From NCBI RefSeq assembly GCF_009711085.1, contig NZ_WMKA01000001.1, positions 151,673 to 215,672 on the forward strand: 64,000 nucleotides of DNA, given 5' to 3'. The position numbers and the translations under genes are program-made. Positions 55,133 through 64,000 of this stretch are shown piece by piece. Under the pieces are notes generated by a model. That model ran no database searches. It worked only from the letters and a program-made list of their open reading frames with translations, and was not told the origin of the DNA. The stretch's first letter is position 1, and every line of letters starts with the position of its first letter. The DNA comes from Cellulosimicrobium composti (lineage in GTDB: Bacteria; Actinomycetota; Actinomycetes; Actinomycetales; Cellulomonadaceae).

Positions 55133-55870
55133 TCAGCGGCCCTGGTTCGCGACCGCGGCGGCGGCCTCCGCGGCGGCCTCCGGGTCGAGGTAGCGCCCGC
55201 CCTCGGTGACCGGGACGAGGTTCTCGTCGAGCTCGTAGAGCAGCGGGATGCCCGTCGGGATGTTGAGCCCGGCGATGTCCTCGTCGGAGATGCCGTCGAG
55301 GTGCTTGACGAGCGCGCGCAGCGAGTTGCCGTGCGCGGCGACGAGCACGGTCTTGCCGGCCTTGAGGTCCGGGACGACCTCGCTCTCCCAGTACGGCAGG
55401 GCGCGCTCGAGCACGTCCTTGAGGCACTCGGTGCGCACCACGGGGGCGTCGGCGTAGCGCGGGTCCGCGTCCTGCGAGAACTCCGAGCCGAGCTCGATCT
55501 CCGGCGGCGGGACGTCGTACGAGCGGCGCCAGAGCATGAACTGCTCCTCGCCGAACTCCTCGAGCGTCTGCTTCTTGTTCTTGCCCTGGAGCGCGCCGTA
55601 GTGACGCTCGTTGAGGCGCCACGACCGCTTCACGGGGATCCAGTGGCGGTCCGCCGCGTCGAGCGCGAGGTTCGCCGTCGTGATGGCGCGGCGCAGGAGC
55701 GAGGTGTGCACGACGTCGGGCGAGACGCCGGCCTCGGTGAGGAGCTGACCGCCGCGCTTCGCCTCCTCGGTCCCCTTCTCCGACAGGGCGACGTCCACCC
55801 AGCCGGTGAACAGGTTCTTGGCGTTCCATTCGCTCTCGCCGTGGCGGAGCAGCACGAGGGTGTAGGTCAT
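55133..55870 (-). CDS. gpmA: 2,3-bisphosphoglycerate-dependent phosphoglycerate mutase
   Basis: Glycolytic enzyme interconverting 3- and 2-phosphoglycerate, 245 residues. The catalytic phospho-His motif [18 protein letters not shown] (His about 9), [36 protein letters not shown], and [25 protein letters not shown] are all standard. ATG 55870 with AGGATGGAG upstream is used; the open frame before it is Arg/Pro-rich. gpmA beside senX3-regX3 and mshA is the same neighbourhood as in mycobacteria (mshA, gpm1, senX3, regX3). Confidence 0.97.
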   Translation of the reverse strand: MTYTLVLLRHGESEWNAKNLFTGWVDVALSEKGTEEAKRGGQLLTEAGVSPDVVHTSLLRRAITTANLALDAADRHWIPVKRSWRLNERHYGALQGKNKKQTLEEFGEEQFMLWRRSYDVPPPEIELGSEFSQDADPRYADAPVVRTECLKDVLERALPYWESEVVPDLKAGKTVLVAAHGNSLRALVKHLDGISDEDIAGLNIPTGIPLLYELDENLVPVTEGGRYLDPEAAAEAAAAVANQGR

Positions 55871-55993
55871 GGCTCCATCCTGCCGCACCGTCCGGCGCGC
55901 GGGCACGGGCGTCCCACGTGGTGGTGACCGACGCCGCCGGCCGTGGGACGAAGGTCCGGGAATCGGCGGCGCGGCCCGCGCGTTGCCGCTCAC

Positions 55994-56440
55994 ATGCCGA
56001 TCGACGGAGAGTACGCACCCAGCCCGAGCACCTGGTCACGCCGGCAGGCCGAGGCCTACGAGTCGTCCGGCGGGACGCGCAGCACGACCCTGAACGGGAT
56101 GCCGGTCGTCGTCCTCACGACCGTCGGGCGCCGCACGGGCAAGGTCCGCAAGACGCCGCTCATGCGCGTCGAGCACGACGGCACGTACGCGGTCGTCGCG
56201 TCGCTCGGGGGCGCGCCGAAGCACCCCGTCTGGTACCACAACGTGGTCGCGCACCCGCGCGTCGAGCTGCAGGACGGGCCGGAGCGCCACGACTACGTCG
56301 CGCGCGAGGTGCACGGCGAGGAGAAGGCGCTGTGGTGGGAGCGCGCCGTCGCGGCGTACCCGCCGTACGCCGACTACCAGGAGCGCACGACGCGCGAGAT
56401 CCCGGTCCTCGTCCTGGAGCGCGGCGAGCCGGGCGCCTGA
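55994..56440 (+). CDS. F420-type nitroreductase/deazaflavin-dependent family protein
   Basis: 148 residues from [23 protein letters not shown]. The DDN-family split-barrel shows [41 protein letters not shown], then [20 protein letters not shown] and [31 protein letters not shown], the hallmark C-terminus. Members reduce small molecules with F420H2 or bind flavin; the substrate is unknown. It is divergent from gpmA (123 nt) and convergent with mshA. Confidence 0.9.
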   Translation: MPIDGEYAPSPSTWSRRQAEAYESSGGTRSTTLNGMPVVVLTTVGRRTGKVRKTPLMRVEHDGTYAVVASLGGAPKHPVWYHNVVAHPRVELQDGPERHDYVAREVHGEEKALWWERAVAAYPPYADYQERTTREIPVLVLERGEPGA

Positions 56441-56468
56441 CGCACGACCGATCGGCCCGGGCGCGGGC

Positions 56469-57788
56469 TCAGCGCGCGGCGCGGACCTTGCGGGCCTGCG
56501 CGTAGACGTCGAGCATGCGCAGCGCGGCGGCGTCCCAGCCGAAGCGCTCGCCCGCGCGCCGGGCGCCGTCGCCGAACCGGGCGAGGCGCGCGTCGTCGGC
56601 GAGCAGGTCCGCGAGCACGCGCGCCCATGTCTGCGGGTCGTGACCCGGGACGAGCACGCCCGACACCTGGTCCTCGACGACGGTGCGCAGGCCGCCGACC
56701 GCCGCCGCGACGACGGGCGTCCCGCTCGCCTCGGCCTCGGCGGCGACGAGGCCGAACGTCTCGTTGTGCGACGGCACGGCGACGACGTCGGCCGCGCGGT
56801 ACCAGCGCACGAGCTCGTCCCGCCGCACGGGCGGGCGCACCACGAGCCGGTCGCTGACCCCCACCTGGTAGGCGAGCGCCTCGAGCTCGCGCACGGCCGT
56901 CGGGCGGCCGCTCGGCCCGCCGAGGACGACGAGCGTCGGCACGGGCTCACCCCGCTCGGCGAGCACGCCGAGCGCCCGGACGAGGACGTCGGGCCCCTTG
57001 AGCGGCTGCACGCGGCCCGCGAAGAGCACGAGCCCGCCGTCGACGGGCAGCCCCAGCTCCGCGCGCAGCCCGCGACGGTGCGCGCGGCGCGCCGTCGCGT
57101 CACCCGACGTCGCACCGGGGGACGGGGAGAACAGGTCGAGGTCGACGCCGGGTGGGACGACGTGCACGCGCGCCGGGTCGGCGGCGTAGTCGCGCACGAG
57201 GTCCTCGGCCTCGGCGTCGGTGCTCGCGACGAGCGCGTCCGCCTCGGCGACGACCTGCTCCTCGCCGATGATGCGGCCCAGCGGCTCGGGCGCGTCGCCC
57301 GGCGCGAGGGCCGCGTTCTTCACGCGCGCGAGCGTGTGCATCGTGTGCACGAGCGGGACGTCCCAGCGGTCGGCCGCGAGCCACCCCACCTGGCCCGAGA
57401 GCCAGTAGTGGGTGTGCACCACGTCGTACCAGCCCTCGCGGTGCCGGGCCTCCGCGCGCAGCACGCCCGCGGTGAACGCGCAGAGCTGTCCGGGCAGGTC
57501 GTGCTTGTCGAGCCCCTCGAACGGGCCCGCGACGACGTGACGCACCGTCACGCCGTCGGACACCTCCACGGCGGGAGGCTGGCTCGACGCGGTCGCGCGC
57601 GTGAAGATCTCCACCTGCGTGCCGCGGCGCGCGAGCGCGTGCGCCAGCTCGGTGACGTACACGTTCATGCCGCCCGCGTCGCCGGTGCCCGGCTGGTCGA
57701 GCGGCGACGTGTGCACCGAGAGCATCGCGACGCGCAGAGGGGTCGCCGGGTCCGGGGAGACGCCCCCCGGCAGCTCGAGCGCGGTCAC
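56469..57788 (-). CDS. mshA: D-inositol-3-phosphate glycosyltransferase MshA
   Basis: First committed enzyme of mycothiol synthesis; joins UDP-GlcNAc to inositol-3-phosphate. GT4 fold, 439 residues from GTG 57788. N-terminal motifs [38 protein letters not shown] are specific to MshA; then [67 protein letters not shown] and [23 protein letters not shown] with the nucleotide-binding Glu. It starts 5 nt after the lactonase-like gene. Mycothiol is the actinobacterial thiol, in line with the taxonomic assignment. Confidence 0.95.
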   Translation of the reverse strand: MTALELPGGVSPDPATPLRVAMLSVHTSPLDQPGTGDAGGMNVYVTELAHALARRGTQVEIFTRATASSQPPAVEVSDGVTVRHVVAGPFEGLDKHDLPGQLCAFTAGVLRAEARHREGWYDVVHTHYWLSGQVGWLAADRWDVPLVHTMHTLARVKNAALAPGDAPEPLGRIIGEEQVVAEADALVASTDAEAEDLVRDYAADPARVHVVPPGVDLDLFSPSPGATSGDATARRAHRRGLRAELGLPVDGGLVLFAGRVQPLKGPDVLVRALGVLAERGEPVPTLVVLGGPSGRPTAVRELEALAYQVGVSDRLVVRPPVRRDELVRWYRAADVVAVPSHNETFGLVAAEAEASGTPVVAAAVGGLRTVVEDQVSGVLVPGHDPQTWARVLADLLADDARLARFGDGARRAGERFGWDAAALRMLDVYAQARKVRAAR

Positions 57789-57793
57789 CGCGG

Positions 57794-58975
57794 TCAGGCT
57801 TCCACGACGCACGCCGGCGACGGGAGCGCGAGCACGTCGAGCACGTGCGCCGCGCCGTCCGAGCGGCGCACGCGCAGCAGCGCGAGGTTCGACGTCGGCT
57901 GCTCCGGGCCGGCCGCGACGGCCCGCTCGATCAGGGGGTCGTCGTTCTGGTTCGCGACGACGACGAGGTCGTGCAGCACCTCGCCCCCCTCCCCCGCGTC
58001 GCCCGAGAGGACCGCGAAGTGGCGCGGCCACGCGCCGCCCACGGGCGAGTCGGCGAGGTGGCGCAGGGCGGGCACGCCGCCCTCGGCGCCGGGCTCCACC
58101 GCGTGCACGGCGAGCACGTCGGCACCGCGCACCGCGACGAGGACGCGCTTGCCGTCGGCCGTGACCGCGACGTGCGAGGGGTAGTTCGCGCCGTCGGCGG
58201 GAGCCGGAGCGTGCGTGGCGTCGTGGCGCGCGACGACGTCGTAGGTGCGCGCGCCGTCGGGGCCGTCGACGGGCGCGAGGACGAACACGGCGGGGTCGAG
58301 CTCGCCCACGACCACGAGGTGGCCCGACGGGAGCGCCGCGAGGTGCCGCGGGCCCGTGCCCGGGGGGAAGGTCGCGACGACGCGCGGCGCGGTGCCGTCG
58401 GGCGCGCCGGGGTCGTGCCGGCGCAGCTCGTCGGTGCCCAGGTCGACGACGAGCACGTCACCGCTGCCGTCGTCGGCGGCGCCGAGGTGGGCGAGCGGCG
58501 CGACGAAGTGGGCGTGCGGACCCTCCTGGCGGTCGGCGACCGGGCCGGTCCCCGCATGCCGCTGCCGGCGCGGGCCGCCGTCGGACGCCCCCTCGAACGC
58601 GCCGTCGTCCGCCGTCGGCACGACCGTGAGGACGCCGTCACCGTAGTTCGCGACGAGCACGTCACCGCTCACGGTGACGTGGCACGGGAAGGAGCCGCCC
58701 GTCGCGACGGGCTCGCCGCGACGCTCGAGGCCGCCGTCGGGCCCGACGGCGAACGCCGACACCGAGCCCGACTCGGTCTCCCCGACGGCGTACAGCGTGG
58801 CCCCGTCGAGCGCGAGGAACGACGCCGAGGGCGACGGGGCGGCCGGCGCGCCGCCCACGAACGACCCCGTCCCCGCCACGACGTCCGCGTCGAGCTCGAC
58901 GCGCCACACCCCCTCCGGACCTCCCGTGGGGTGCGGGTAGGTGCCGATCCAGAGGGCGCGGGTCGCGGAGGTCAT
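57794..58975 (-). CDS. Lactonase-family seven-bladed beta-propeller protein
   Basis: 393 residues, no signal peptide. Repeats with the pattern of 6-phosphogluconolactonase/carboxy-muconate cyclase propellers: [23 protein letters not shown] at the start, [69 protein letters not shown] and [19 protein letters not shown]. The family includes YbhE-type 6-phosphogluconolactonase, but this role is not demonstrated. It lies directly upstream of mshA and is likely co-transcribed with it. A GC-rich insert around residues 135-160 ([12 protein letters not shown]) looks unstructured. Confidence 0.85.
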   Translation of the reverse strand: MTSATRALWIGTYPHPTGGPEGVWRVELDADVVAGTGSFVGGAPAAPSPSASFLALDGATLYAVGETESGSVSAFAVGPDGGLERRGEPVATGGSFPCHVTVSGDVLVANYGDGVLTVVPTADDGAFEGASDGGPRRQRHAGTGPVADRQEGPHAHFVAPLAHLGAADDGSGDVLVVDLGTDELRRHDPGAPDGTAPRVVATFPPGTGPRHLAALPSGHLVVVGELDPAVFVLAPVDGPDGARTYDVVARHDATHAPAPADGANYPSHVAVTADGKRVLVAVRGADVLAVHAVEPGAEGGVPALRHLADSPVGGAWPRHFAVLSGDAGEGGEVLHDLVVVANQNDDPLIERAVAAGPEQPTSNLALLRVRRSDGAAHVLDVLALPSPACVVEA

Positions 58976-59053
58976 GCCCCGAGCCTAGTTCGCCGGGCCG
59001 CCGCCCCGGGCACCGGGCGGGGCGACGGAGCGGGCGCGGCGGGAGACGCGAAA

Positions 59054-59090
59054 GGGCGCCCGGCCGACGGTGCTCGTCGACCGGGCGCCC
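59054..59090 (-). terminator. Hairpin downstream of lsr2
   Basis: A 15-bp stem with one mismatch (59054-59068 with 59076-59090), beginning GGGCGCCCGG, 27 nt after the lsr2 stop in the direction of transcription. Confidence 0.75.
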
Positions 59091-59116
59091 CCGGCGTACG
59101 CGGTGTGCGGGACGCG

Positions 59117-59452
59117 TCAGTGCGCGGCGTCGTACGCCGCCTGGATCTCCTGCGAGATGCGGCCCCGGTCGTTGACCGTGTAGCCGTTCGCACGCGCCCA
59201 CTCGCGGACCTCCGTCGCGCGCGCCGAGCCGGCCGAGCGGGCGCTGCGCCGGGCGGGGCGCGTCGTGCTCGTGCGGGAGGAGACCTTGCGGGCGTTGCCG
59301 ACCCAGGACGCGAACGCGTCGCGCAGCTCCTGCGCATTCTTGGTGCTCAGGTCGATCTCGTACGAGACCCCGTCGAGGGCGAACGTGACGGTCTCGTCGG
59401 CCGCCCCACCGTCGAGGTCGTCGACGAGAATTACCTGGACTTTCTGGGCCAC
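59117..59452 (-). CDS. lsr2: Nucleoid-associated protein Lsr2
   Basis: 111 residues from GTG 59452 (MAQKVQVILVDDLDGGAADETV), with GAGGTAA about 7 nt upstream. The N-terminal dimerisation domain includes VTFALDGVSYEIDLSTKNAQELRDAFASWVGNARKV. A Ser/Thr/Arg linker follows, then the DNA-binding domain TEVREWARANGYTVNDRGRISQEIQAAYDAAH with the RGR AT-hook-like motif. Lsr2 bridges AT-rich DNA and silences foreign genes in actinobacteria. The region upstream (59453-59629) is distinctly AT-richer than the rest of the window, which fits autoregulation. In mycobacteria lsr2 also lies next to lysS. Confidence 0.97.
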   Translation of the reverse strand: MAQKVQVILVDDLDGGAADETVTFALDGVSYEIDLSTKNAQELRDAFASWVGNARKVSSRTSTTRPARRSARSAGSARATEVREWARANGYTVNDRGRISQEIQAAYDAAH

Positions 59453-59629
59453 TGTGGTTACCTCACGTCTCACGGGAAGAATTGTCCTCGCCAGGATGCC
59501 ATCGTGACGACGCGAGCGTCAATTGGACACGCTGTTCCGCGGGCTTCGCTCTTCCGTGATCCGCGTGCATTCTTGGACACCGGTACATTTGTTCCGTCGA
59601 TTTCCGGCCCGGAAATGCCCGGCCGACGA
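59453..59629. promoter_or_regulatory. AT-richer lsr2 promoter region
   Basis: About 180 nt with several AT tracts (TCAATTGGA, GCATTCTTGG, TACATTTGTT, GATTTCC), unusual here. No gene or operator is recognisable; self-binding by Lsr2 is plausible. Confidence 0.4.
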
Positions 59630-59809
59630 TCAGGGCTCGCGGACGGGGGCGGCCTGGGCCGCCGCGGCCCGCGCCTCCTCCTCGTCCAGCCGCGCGAGCG
59701 CGGCGCGCTCGTTGCGGTCGGCGCGCACGATCGCGCGCATCGCGACGTAGAAGAGCACGCCGACGCCGATCGAGGGGATCAGCGCCGCGACGGTGGGCCA
59801 GATGTCCAT
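59630..59809 (-). CDS. Small single-pass membrane protein
   Basis: 59 residues: [59 protein letters not shown]. One membrane helix (about residues 4-24) is followed by a charged, amphipathic helix. It lies 26 nt downstream of lysS. Proteins of this shape, sometimes labelled as lysyl-tRNA synthetase neighbours, occur at this place in many actinobacteria; no function is known. Confidence 0.75.
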   Translation of the reverse strand: MDIWPTVAALIPSIGVGVLFYVAMRAIVRADRNERAALARLDEEEARAAAAQAAPVREP

Positions 59810-59835
59810 GCTGTCGATCCTAGGTCTGCCGCGCG

Positions 59836-61374
59836 CTACTGCTGCGCGGGCTTCACGAGCGGGAAGAGGATGGTCTCGCGGATACCGAGGCCGGTGAGCG
59901 CCATGAGGAGGCGGTCGATGCCGAGGCCCATGCCGCCCGACGGCGGCATGGCGTACTCCATCGCGGTGAGGAAGTCCTCGTCGATGCGCATGGCCTCCTC
60001 GTCGCCCGCCGCCGCGAGCAGGGCCTGCGCCTCGAAGCGCTGACGCTGCACGACGGGGTCGACGAGCTCGGAGTACGCCGTCGCGAGCTCGACGCCGCGC
60101 ACGTAGAGGTCCCACTTCTCGACCTGGCCCCGCACCGTGCGGTGGTCGCGCGTGAGCGGGGAGGTCTCGACGGGGAAGTCGCGCACGAACGTCGGGGCGA
60201 CGAGGTGGTCGCCCACGAGGTGCTCCCACAGGCCCTCGACGAGCTTGCCGTGGTTGACGTTCTTCGGGTCGAACGAGAGCTCGAACTTCTCCGCGTAGGT
60301 CAGCAGCGTCTCGACCGACGTCTCCGGCGTCACGGCCTCGCCCAGCGCGTCCGACAGCGAGTCGTACATCTTCAGCTGCGTCCATTCACCGCCGAGGTCG
60401 TACTCCGTCCCGTCGGCGAGCGTGACGAGGGTCGTGCCGAGCGCGTCCTGCGCCGCGCGCTGCACGAGATCCTGGGTGAGCACCGCCATGGTGTCGTAGT
60501 CGCCGTACGCCTCGTACGCCTCGAGCATCGCGAATTCCGGCGAGTGCGTGGAGTCCACGCCCTCGTTGCGGAAGTTGCGGTTGATCTCGAACACCTTCTC
60601 GACGCCGCCGACCGCCGCGCGCTTGAGGAACAGCTCGGGCGCGATACGCAGGAACAGGTCGATGTCGAATGCATTCATGTGCGTCTCGAACTGGCGCGCG
60701 GCGGCGCCTTCCGGACGCGTCTGCAGCATCGGCGTCTCGACCTCGACGAATCCGCGCTCCCAGAAGTTCTCGCGGATCGAGCGCACGACGGCGGCGCGCA
60801 GGCGCACGGTGTCCCGGGCGGCCGGGCGCGCGATGAGGTCCACGTAGCGCTGGCGCACGCGCGCCTCCTCCGACAGCTCCTTGTGGAGCACGGGGAGCGG
60901 GCGCAGCGCCTTCGCGGCGATCTGCCACGCGTCGGCGAACACGCTCAGCTCGCCGCGGCGCGAGCTGATGACGCGGCCGTGCGCGAACAGGTGGTCGCCG
61001 AGGTCGACGTCGGCCTTGAACGCCGCGAGCGACTCCTCGCCGACGACCGCCTGGCTCAGCATGACCTGGAGGCGGTTCCCGGCGCCGTCCTGCAGCGTGG
61101 CGAAGCAGAGCTTGCCGGTGTTGCGCAGGAACACGACGCGGCCCGCGACGCCGACCTCGTCCTGCGTCTCCTCGCCCGTCTCCAGGTGCGCGTAGGCGGC
61201 CCGCACCTCGGCGATCGTGTGCGTGCGGGGCACGGAGACGGGGTACGCGTCCTCGCCGCGCGCGAGGATCCGCTCGCGCTTCTCGCGGCGGACCTGCATC
61301 TGCTCGGGCACGTCGTCGACGTGCTCCTCGGGATCGGGCACGGCAGGAGAGGGGGTTCCGGCGGGGGAGGTCAC
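59836..61374 (-). CDS. lysS: Lysyl-tRNA synthetase (class II)
   Basis: 512 residues from GTG 61374. The N-terminal OB domain covers [34 protein letters not shown]. The class II core has motif 1 around [36 protein letters not shown], motif 2 [35 protein letters not shown] and motif 3 [26 protein letters not shown]. About 25 extra N-terminal residues are acidic and Pro-rich. The next gene upstream, nadC, ends 57 nt away. Confidence 0.97.
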   Translation of the reverse strand: MTSPAGTPSPAVPDPEEHVDDVPEQMQVRREKRERILARGEDAYPVSVPRTHTIAEVRAAYAHLETGEETQDEVGVAGRVVFLRNTGKLCFATLQDGAGNRLQVMLSQAVVGEESLAAFKADVDLGDHLFAHGRVISSRRGELSVFADAWQIAAKALRPLPVLHKELSEEARVRQRYVDLIARPAARDTVRLRAAVVRSIRENFWERGFVEVETPMLQTRPEGAAARQFETHMNAFDIDLFLRIAPELFLKRAAVGGVEKVFEINRNFRNEGVDSTHSPEFAMLEAYEAYGDYDTMAVLTQDLVQRAAQDALGTTLVTLADGTEYDLGGEWTQLKMYDSLSDALGEAVTPETSVETLLTYAEKFELSFDPKNVNHGKLVEGLWEHLVGDHLVAPTFVRDFPVETSPLTRDHRTVRGQVEKWDLYVRGVELATAYSELVDPVVQRQRFEAQALLAAAGDEEAMRIDEDFLTAMEYAMPPSGGMGLGIDRLLMALTGLGIRETILFPLVKPAQQ

Positions 61375-61430
61375 CCGAGGATTCTACCGGCGCCGCGCAC
61401 GGGCTCCCGGGCCCGGCGGCTAGGGCTCCC

Positions 61431-62408
61431 CTAGCGCGACGGCGGCGCGGGGAGCAGGTCGAGCGCGAGGTCGAGGATCGGGGCCGAATGTGTCAGGGCG
61501 CCGACGGAGAGGTAGTCGACGCCCGTGCCCGCGACCTCGCGCGCCCGGTCGAGCGTGAGGTTGCCCGTCGCCTCGAGCTCGACCTTCGCGGGCACGCCGT
61601 CCGTGCCCTCGAGCACCCGGACGGCCGCGACCGTCTCGGCCAGCACCGGCGTGGGCATGTTGTCCAGGAGGAGGAAGTCCGCGCCCGCGGACACGGCCTC
61701 GAGCGCCTGCGCGGTCGTGTCCGCCTCGACCTGCACGAGCACGTCGGGGAACGTGCGGCGGATCGCGTCGATCGCGGCGCTCACCGAGCCGGCGGCCACC
61801 ACGTGGTTGTCCTTGACCATCGCGACGTCGTACAGGCCCATGCGCTTGTTCGTCCCGCCCCCGGCACGCACGGCGTACTTCTCGAGCGCGCGCAGACCGG
61901 GCGTCGTCTTGCGCGTGTCGAGGACCTGGGCCCCGGTGCCGGCGAGCTCGCGCGCCCAGGCACGCGTCGCCGTCGCGACGCCCGACGCGCGGCTCGCGAG
62001 GTTGAGCAGCGTGCGCTCGGCGGTCAGGAGCACCTGGACGGGGCCCGTGAGCGCGGCGAGGACGCGGCCCCGGCCCACGGCCTCGCCGTCGGACGCGACG
62101 AACGTGACCTCGACGCGCGGGAGCCCGAACCGCTCGGCGACCTGGCGCGTCACCTCCTCGACGACCACGAGGCCCGCGACGACCCCGTCCGCGCGCGCGA
62201 CGAGGTGCGCGGTGCCGGTGGCCGACGACGGCACGGTCGCCTGCGTCGTCACGTCGCGACCGGGTGCGGCGCCGAGGTCCTCGTCGAGCGCCCGCGCGAC
62301 GGTCTCGGCGACCCATGCCGTGTCGAGGCCCGGCTCGACGCGCGTCGGGACGCGCGGCGCCGGGGCGTCGGACGAGGGCTCGGGACGGGGCTGGGCAGGG
62401 GTGCTCAC
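61431..62408 (-). CDS. nadC: Nicotinate-nucleotide pyrophosphorylase NadC
   Basis: Quinolinate phosphoribosyltransferase of de novo NAD synthesis, 325 residues. Motifs are DVTTQATVPSSATGTAHLVARADGVVAGL, TAERTLLNLASRASGVATATRAW, VLDTRKTTPGLRALEKYAVRAGGGTNKRMGLYDVAMVKDNHV and VQVEADTTAQALEAVSAGADFLLLDNM. A Pro-rich N-terminal extension of about 30 residues precedes the domain. GTG start 62408. It is part of the nadB-(membrane protein)-nadC unit. Confidence 0.96.
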   Translation of the reverse strand: MSTPAQPRPEPSSDAPAPRVPTRVEPGLDTAWVAETVARALDEDLGAAPGRDVTTQATVPSSATGTAHLVARADGVVAGLVVVEEVTRQVAERFGLPRVEVTFVASDGEAVGRGRVLAALTGPVQVLLTAERTLLNLASRASGVATATRAWARELAGTGAQVLDTRKTTPGLRALEKYAVRAGGGTNKRMGLYDVAMVKDNHVVAAGSVSAAIDAIRRTFPDVLVQVEADTTAQALEAVSAGADFLLLDNMPTPVLAETVAAVRVLEGTDGVPAKVELEATGNLTLDRAREVAGTGVDYLSVGALTHSAPILDLALDLLPAPPSR

Positions 62409-62466
62409 GGTGCCCCACCGTATCCGCTCGCGGCGTCGCCGACGGCGCCGCGGTCGCCGTGGGTGG

Positions 62467-62925
62467 TCAGCCCGCGAGCCGCGGGACGAGCGTCAGCGCG
62501 AGCGCGCCGACCCCGAACAGCGACGGCGGCCCCGCCCACCACGCGATGCGCCGCTGCTGGCGGGGGTCGGCGCCCGCCGCCCTCAGCTCGGCGCGCCACC
62601 GCGTGTACAGGCCGGGGGTCAGCGGCGCGGTCGCGACGGCGAGCGGCGCGTACGCGAGGAGCGCGGGCACGAGGACGACCAGGGCCCACGCCGGGCTCCC
62701 CGCGGCCCGGCCCACGGCGTCCCCGAGCGCGACGAGCAGTCCGTAGCCCGCGAGCGCCGCGAGCGACACGGCGAACGACCACGGCCCGGCCCACGCGCCG
62801 CGGCGGCCGGCCCGCGGGACCCACCACCGGGCGAGGCGGCGTTCCGCGTCCACGACGACGTCGAGGAGCACGACCCACCCGACGAGCGCGAGGCCCGCGA
62901 CCAGCACGGCCCACCCTCCGGTCAC
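62467..62925 (-). CDS. Hypothetical four-helix membrane protein
   Basis: 152 residues with about four hydrophobic helices: WAVLVAGLALVGWVVLLDVVV, SFAVSLAALAGYGLLVALG, AWALVVLVPALLAYAPLAVATA and PPSLFGVGALALTLVPRL. A basic loop (DAERRLARWWVPRAGRRG) follows the first helix. No family is recognised. It lies between nadB and nadC on the same strand, 67 nt after nadB and 58 nt before nadC, so it is probably co-transcribed; a role in NAD metabolism is not implied. Confidence 0.7.
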   Translation of the reverse strand: MTGGWAVLVAGLALVGWVVLLDVVVDAERRLARWWVPRAGRRGAWAGPWSFAVSLAALAGYGLLVALGDAVGRAAGSPAWALVVLVPALLAYAPLAVATAPLTPGLYTRWRAELRAAGADPRQQRRIAWWAGPPSLFGVGALALTLVPRLAG

Positions 62926-62992
62926 GGCGGACCCGCTCCAGGCCCGGTCGGTCCCGCGGCCGCCGTGCGGGCCGCGGGGAGCGTCGCGCGCG

Positions 62993-64000
62993 TCACCGGA
63001 CGCGCAGCGTCCCGTCGGCGTCGAGCGACACGACGACGCGGCGCTCCCACGCCGGGTCGGTGTCCGGGTGGTCGGTGCGGAAGTGCCCGCCGCGGCTCTC
63101 GGTGCGCAGGGCGGCGGCCGCGGTGAGCGCGGTCGCGACCTGGTGCACGTTCGTCGTCTCCCACTCCGCGGCCTGCGGCTGCGCGACGACGTCGCTCGCC
63201 TCGTGCGCGTCGGTGCGGACCGCGGCGAGGCGTGCCGCGGCCGCGGCGAGGCCGTCGCCGTCGCGGATCACGCCCGGACCGGCCGAGGCGATCGACTGGA
63301 TCCGCGAGCGCGCCGCCGCCGCCACGAGCGCGGACGGCCCGGGACGGTCGACCGGCTCGACCTGCTCCAGCTCGCCCGCGGCCACGCGCTCGGTGACCTG
63401 CCGCGCGGCGCGGTGCGCGAACACGAGCCCCTCGAGCAGGGAGTTGGACGCAAGCCGGTTCGCGCCGTGCACGCCCGTGCACGCGACCTCCCCGATCGCG
63501 TAGAGGCCGTCGAGCGTCGACCGGCCGTGCAGGTCCGTCACGACGCCGCCCGAGTGGTAGTGCTGCGCGGGCGCCACGGGGACCGGCTCCTCGGTCCAGT
63601 CGAGCCCGTTCTCCGCGAGCCGCTCGGTGATCGTCGGGAAGCGCGAGCGCAGGAAGTCCGCGCCGAGGTGGCGCGCGTCGAGCAGCACGTGGTCCGAGCC
63701 GGTCGCGGCCATCTGCCGCACGATCGCGTGCGCCACGACGTCGCGCGGCGCGAGCTCGGCCATGGGGTGCTGCGCGGGCATGAACCGGTGGCCGTCGGTG
63801 TCGAGCAGGATCGCGCCCTCGCCGCGCACGGCCTCGGAGATGAGCGGGAGCTGGCCCTTGGCGCCGAGCCCGAGCCACAGGACCGTCGGGTGGAACTGGA
63901 CGAACTCGAGGTCGCCGAGCGTCGCGCCCGCACGCAGGGCCGCCGCGATCCCGTCGCCCGTCGCCTGCGGCGGGTTGGTCGAGGAGCGGAACACCTGGCC
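62993..64000 (-). CDS. nadB: L-aspartate oxidase NadB (partial, cut by right edge)
   Basis: Flavoprotein oxidising L-aspartate to iminoaspartate for quinolinate synthesis. The C-terminal 335 residues are present; the N-terminal FAD-binding Rossmann motif lies outside the window. Motifs visible are ATGDGIAAALRAGATLGDLEFVQFHPTVLWL, LISEAVRGEGAILLDTDGHRFM, APAQHYHSGGVVTDLHGRSTLDGLYAIGEVACTGVHGANRLASNSLLEGLVFA, which distinguish NadB within the succinate dehydrogenase flavoprotein family. The C-terminal helical domain ends GHFRTDHPDTDPAWERRVVVSLD. nadA would be expected beyond the edge. Confidence 0.95.
   Translation of the reverse strand, partial: GQVFRSSTNPPQATGDGIAAALRAGATLGDLEFVQFHPTVLWLGLGAKGQLPLISEAVRGEGAILLDTDGHRFMPAQHPMAELAPRDVVAHAIVRQMAATGSDHVLLDARHLGADFLRSRFPTITERLAENGLDWTEEPVPVAPAQHYHSGGVVTDLHGRSTLDGLYAIGEVACTGVHGANRLASNSLLEGLVFAHRAARQVTERVAAGELEQVEPVDRPGPSALVAAAARSRIQSIASAGPGVIRDGDGLAAAAARLAAVRTDAHEASDVVAQPQAAEWETTNVHQVATALTAAAALRTESRGGHFRTDHPDTDPAWERRVVVSLDADGTLRVR

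Overview
The window is a very high G+C stretch of actinobacterial chromosome. Codons are strongly GC-biased at the third position, GTG starts are frequent, and no rRNA, prophage, insertion sequence or CRISPR array is visible. Lsr2, CarD, SenX3-RegX3 and MshA (mycothiol) point to Actinomycetes. A secreted multi-modular alpha-mannan-degrading enzyme, a GH15-like secreted protein and discoidin-bearing secreted proteins fit a polysaccharide-degrading member of Micrococcales, most like Cellulosimicrobium or its relatives in Promicromonosporaceae/Cellulomonadaceae. That assignment is inference.

Layout. 0-11.6 kb is a urea module. urtA-urtB-urtC-urtD (urea ABC importer; urtE would lie beyond the left edge) and ureA-ureB-ureC-ureF-ureG-ureD plus a CbiM-type nickel permease run leftwards as two transcription units, with a GNAT gene between them. 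11.7-20 kb holds groEL with two tandem CIRCE operators, a GH15-like secreted protein, a CrtI-like oxidoreductase, cspA, a LytR_C protein, a DUF3263 protein, ung and an SGNH hydrolase. 20-26.3 kb is one 2065-residue secreted enzyme joining GH92 and GH76 modules. A tRNA-Thr, a DsbA-like protein, a membrane protein and a Ser/Thr kinase follow. 30-34 kb holds otsA-otsB and msiK, the shared ATPase for sugar ABC importers, with a probable structured leader. 34-35.7 kb holds a secreted TIM-barrel/discoidin protein that shares its C-terminal module and candidate operators with the mannanase.

36-47.8 kb holds DUF4032, a zinc-ribbon protein, rlmB, cysS, a racemase-fold protein, a lactone oxidase, a TetR regulator, a lipoprotein, ispF, ispD, carD, an LpqE-like lipoprotein and a septum-formation-type lipoprotein. 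This is the carD-ispD-ispF-cysS-rlmB neighbourhood known from mycobacteria, opened by a four-gene insert. 47.9-58 kb holds pstS-pstC-pstA-pstB, regX3-senX3, phoU, gpmA, an F420-type nitroreductase-like gene, mshA and a lactonase-like gene. PHO boxes lie before pstS and between senX3 and phoU. 59-64 kb holds lsr2, a small membrane protein, lysS, nadC, a membrane protein and nadB, which is cut by the right edge.

Four signals seem most worth pursuing. (1) Two copies of an intergenic element have different stem sequences but preserved pairing around a conserved core, which suggests an undescribed structured RNA or mobile hairpin. One copy abuts a 98-bp tandem repeat. (2) A candidate mannan regulon is defined by two motifs shared between the GH92-GH76 gene and the TIM-barrel/discoidin gene, plus a shared Cys-terminated C-terminal module. 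(3) A 21-bp-period repeat cluster lies before the GNAT gene, with a degenerate relative near 55 kb. (4) The urease cluster lacks ureE, and its UreG carries a nine-histidine tail.
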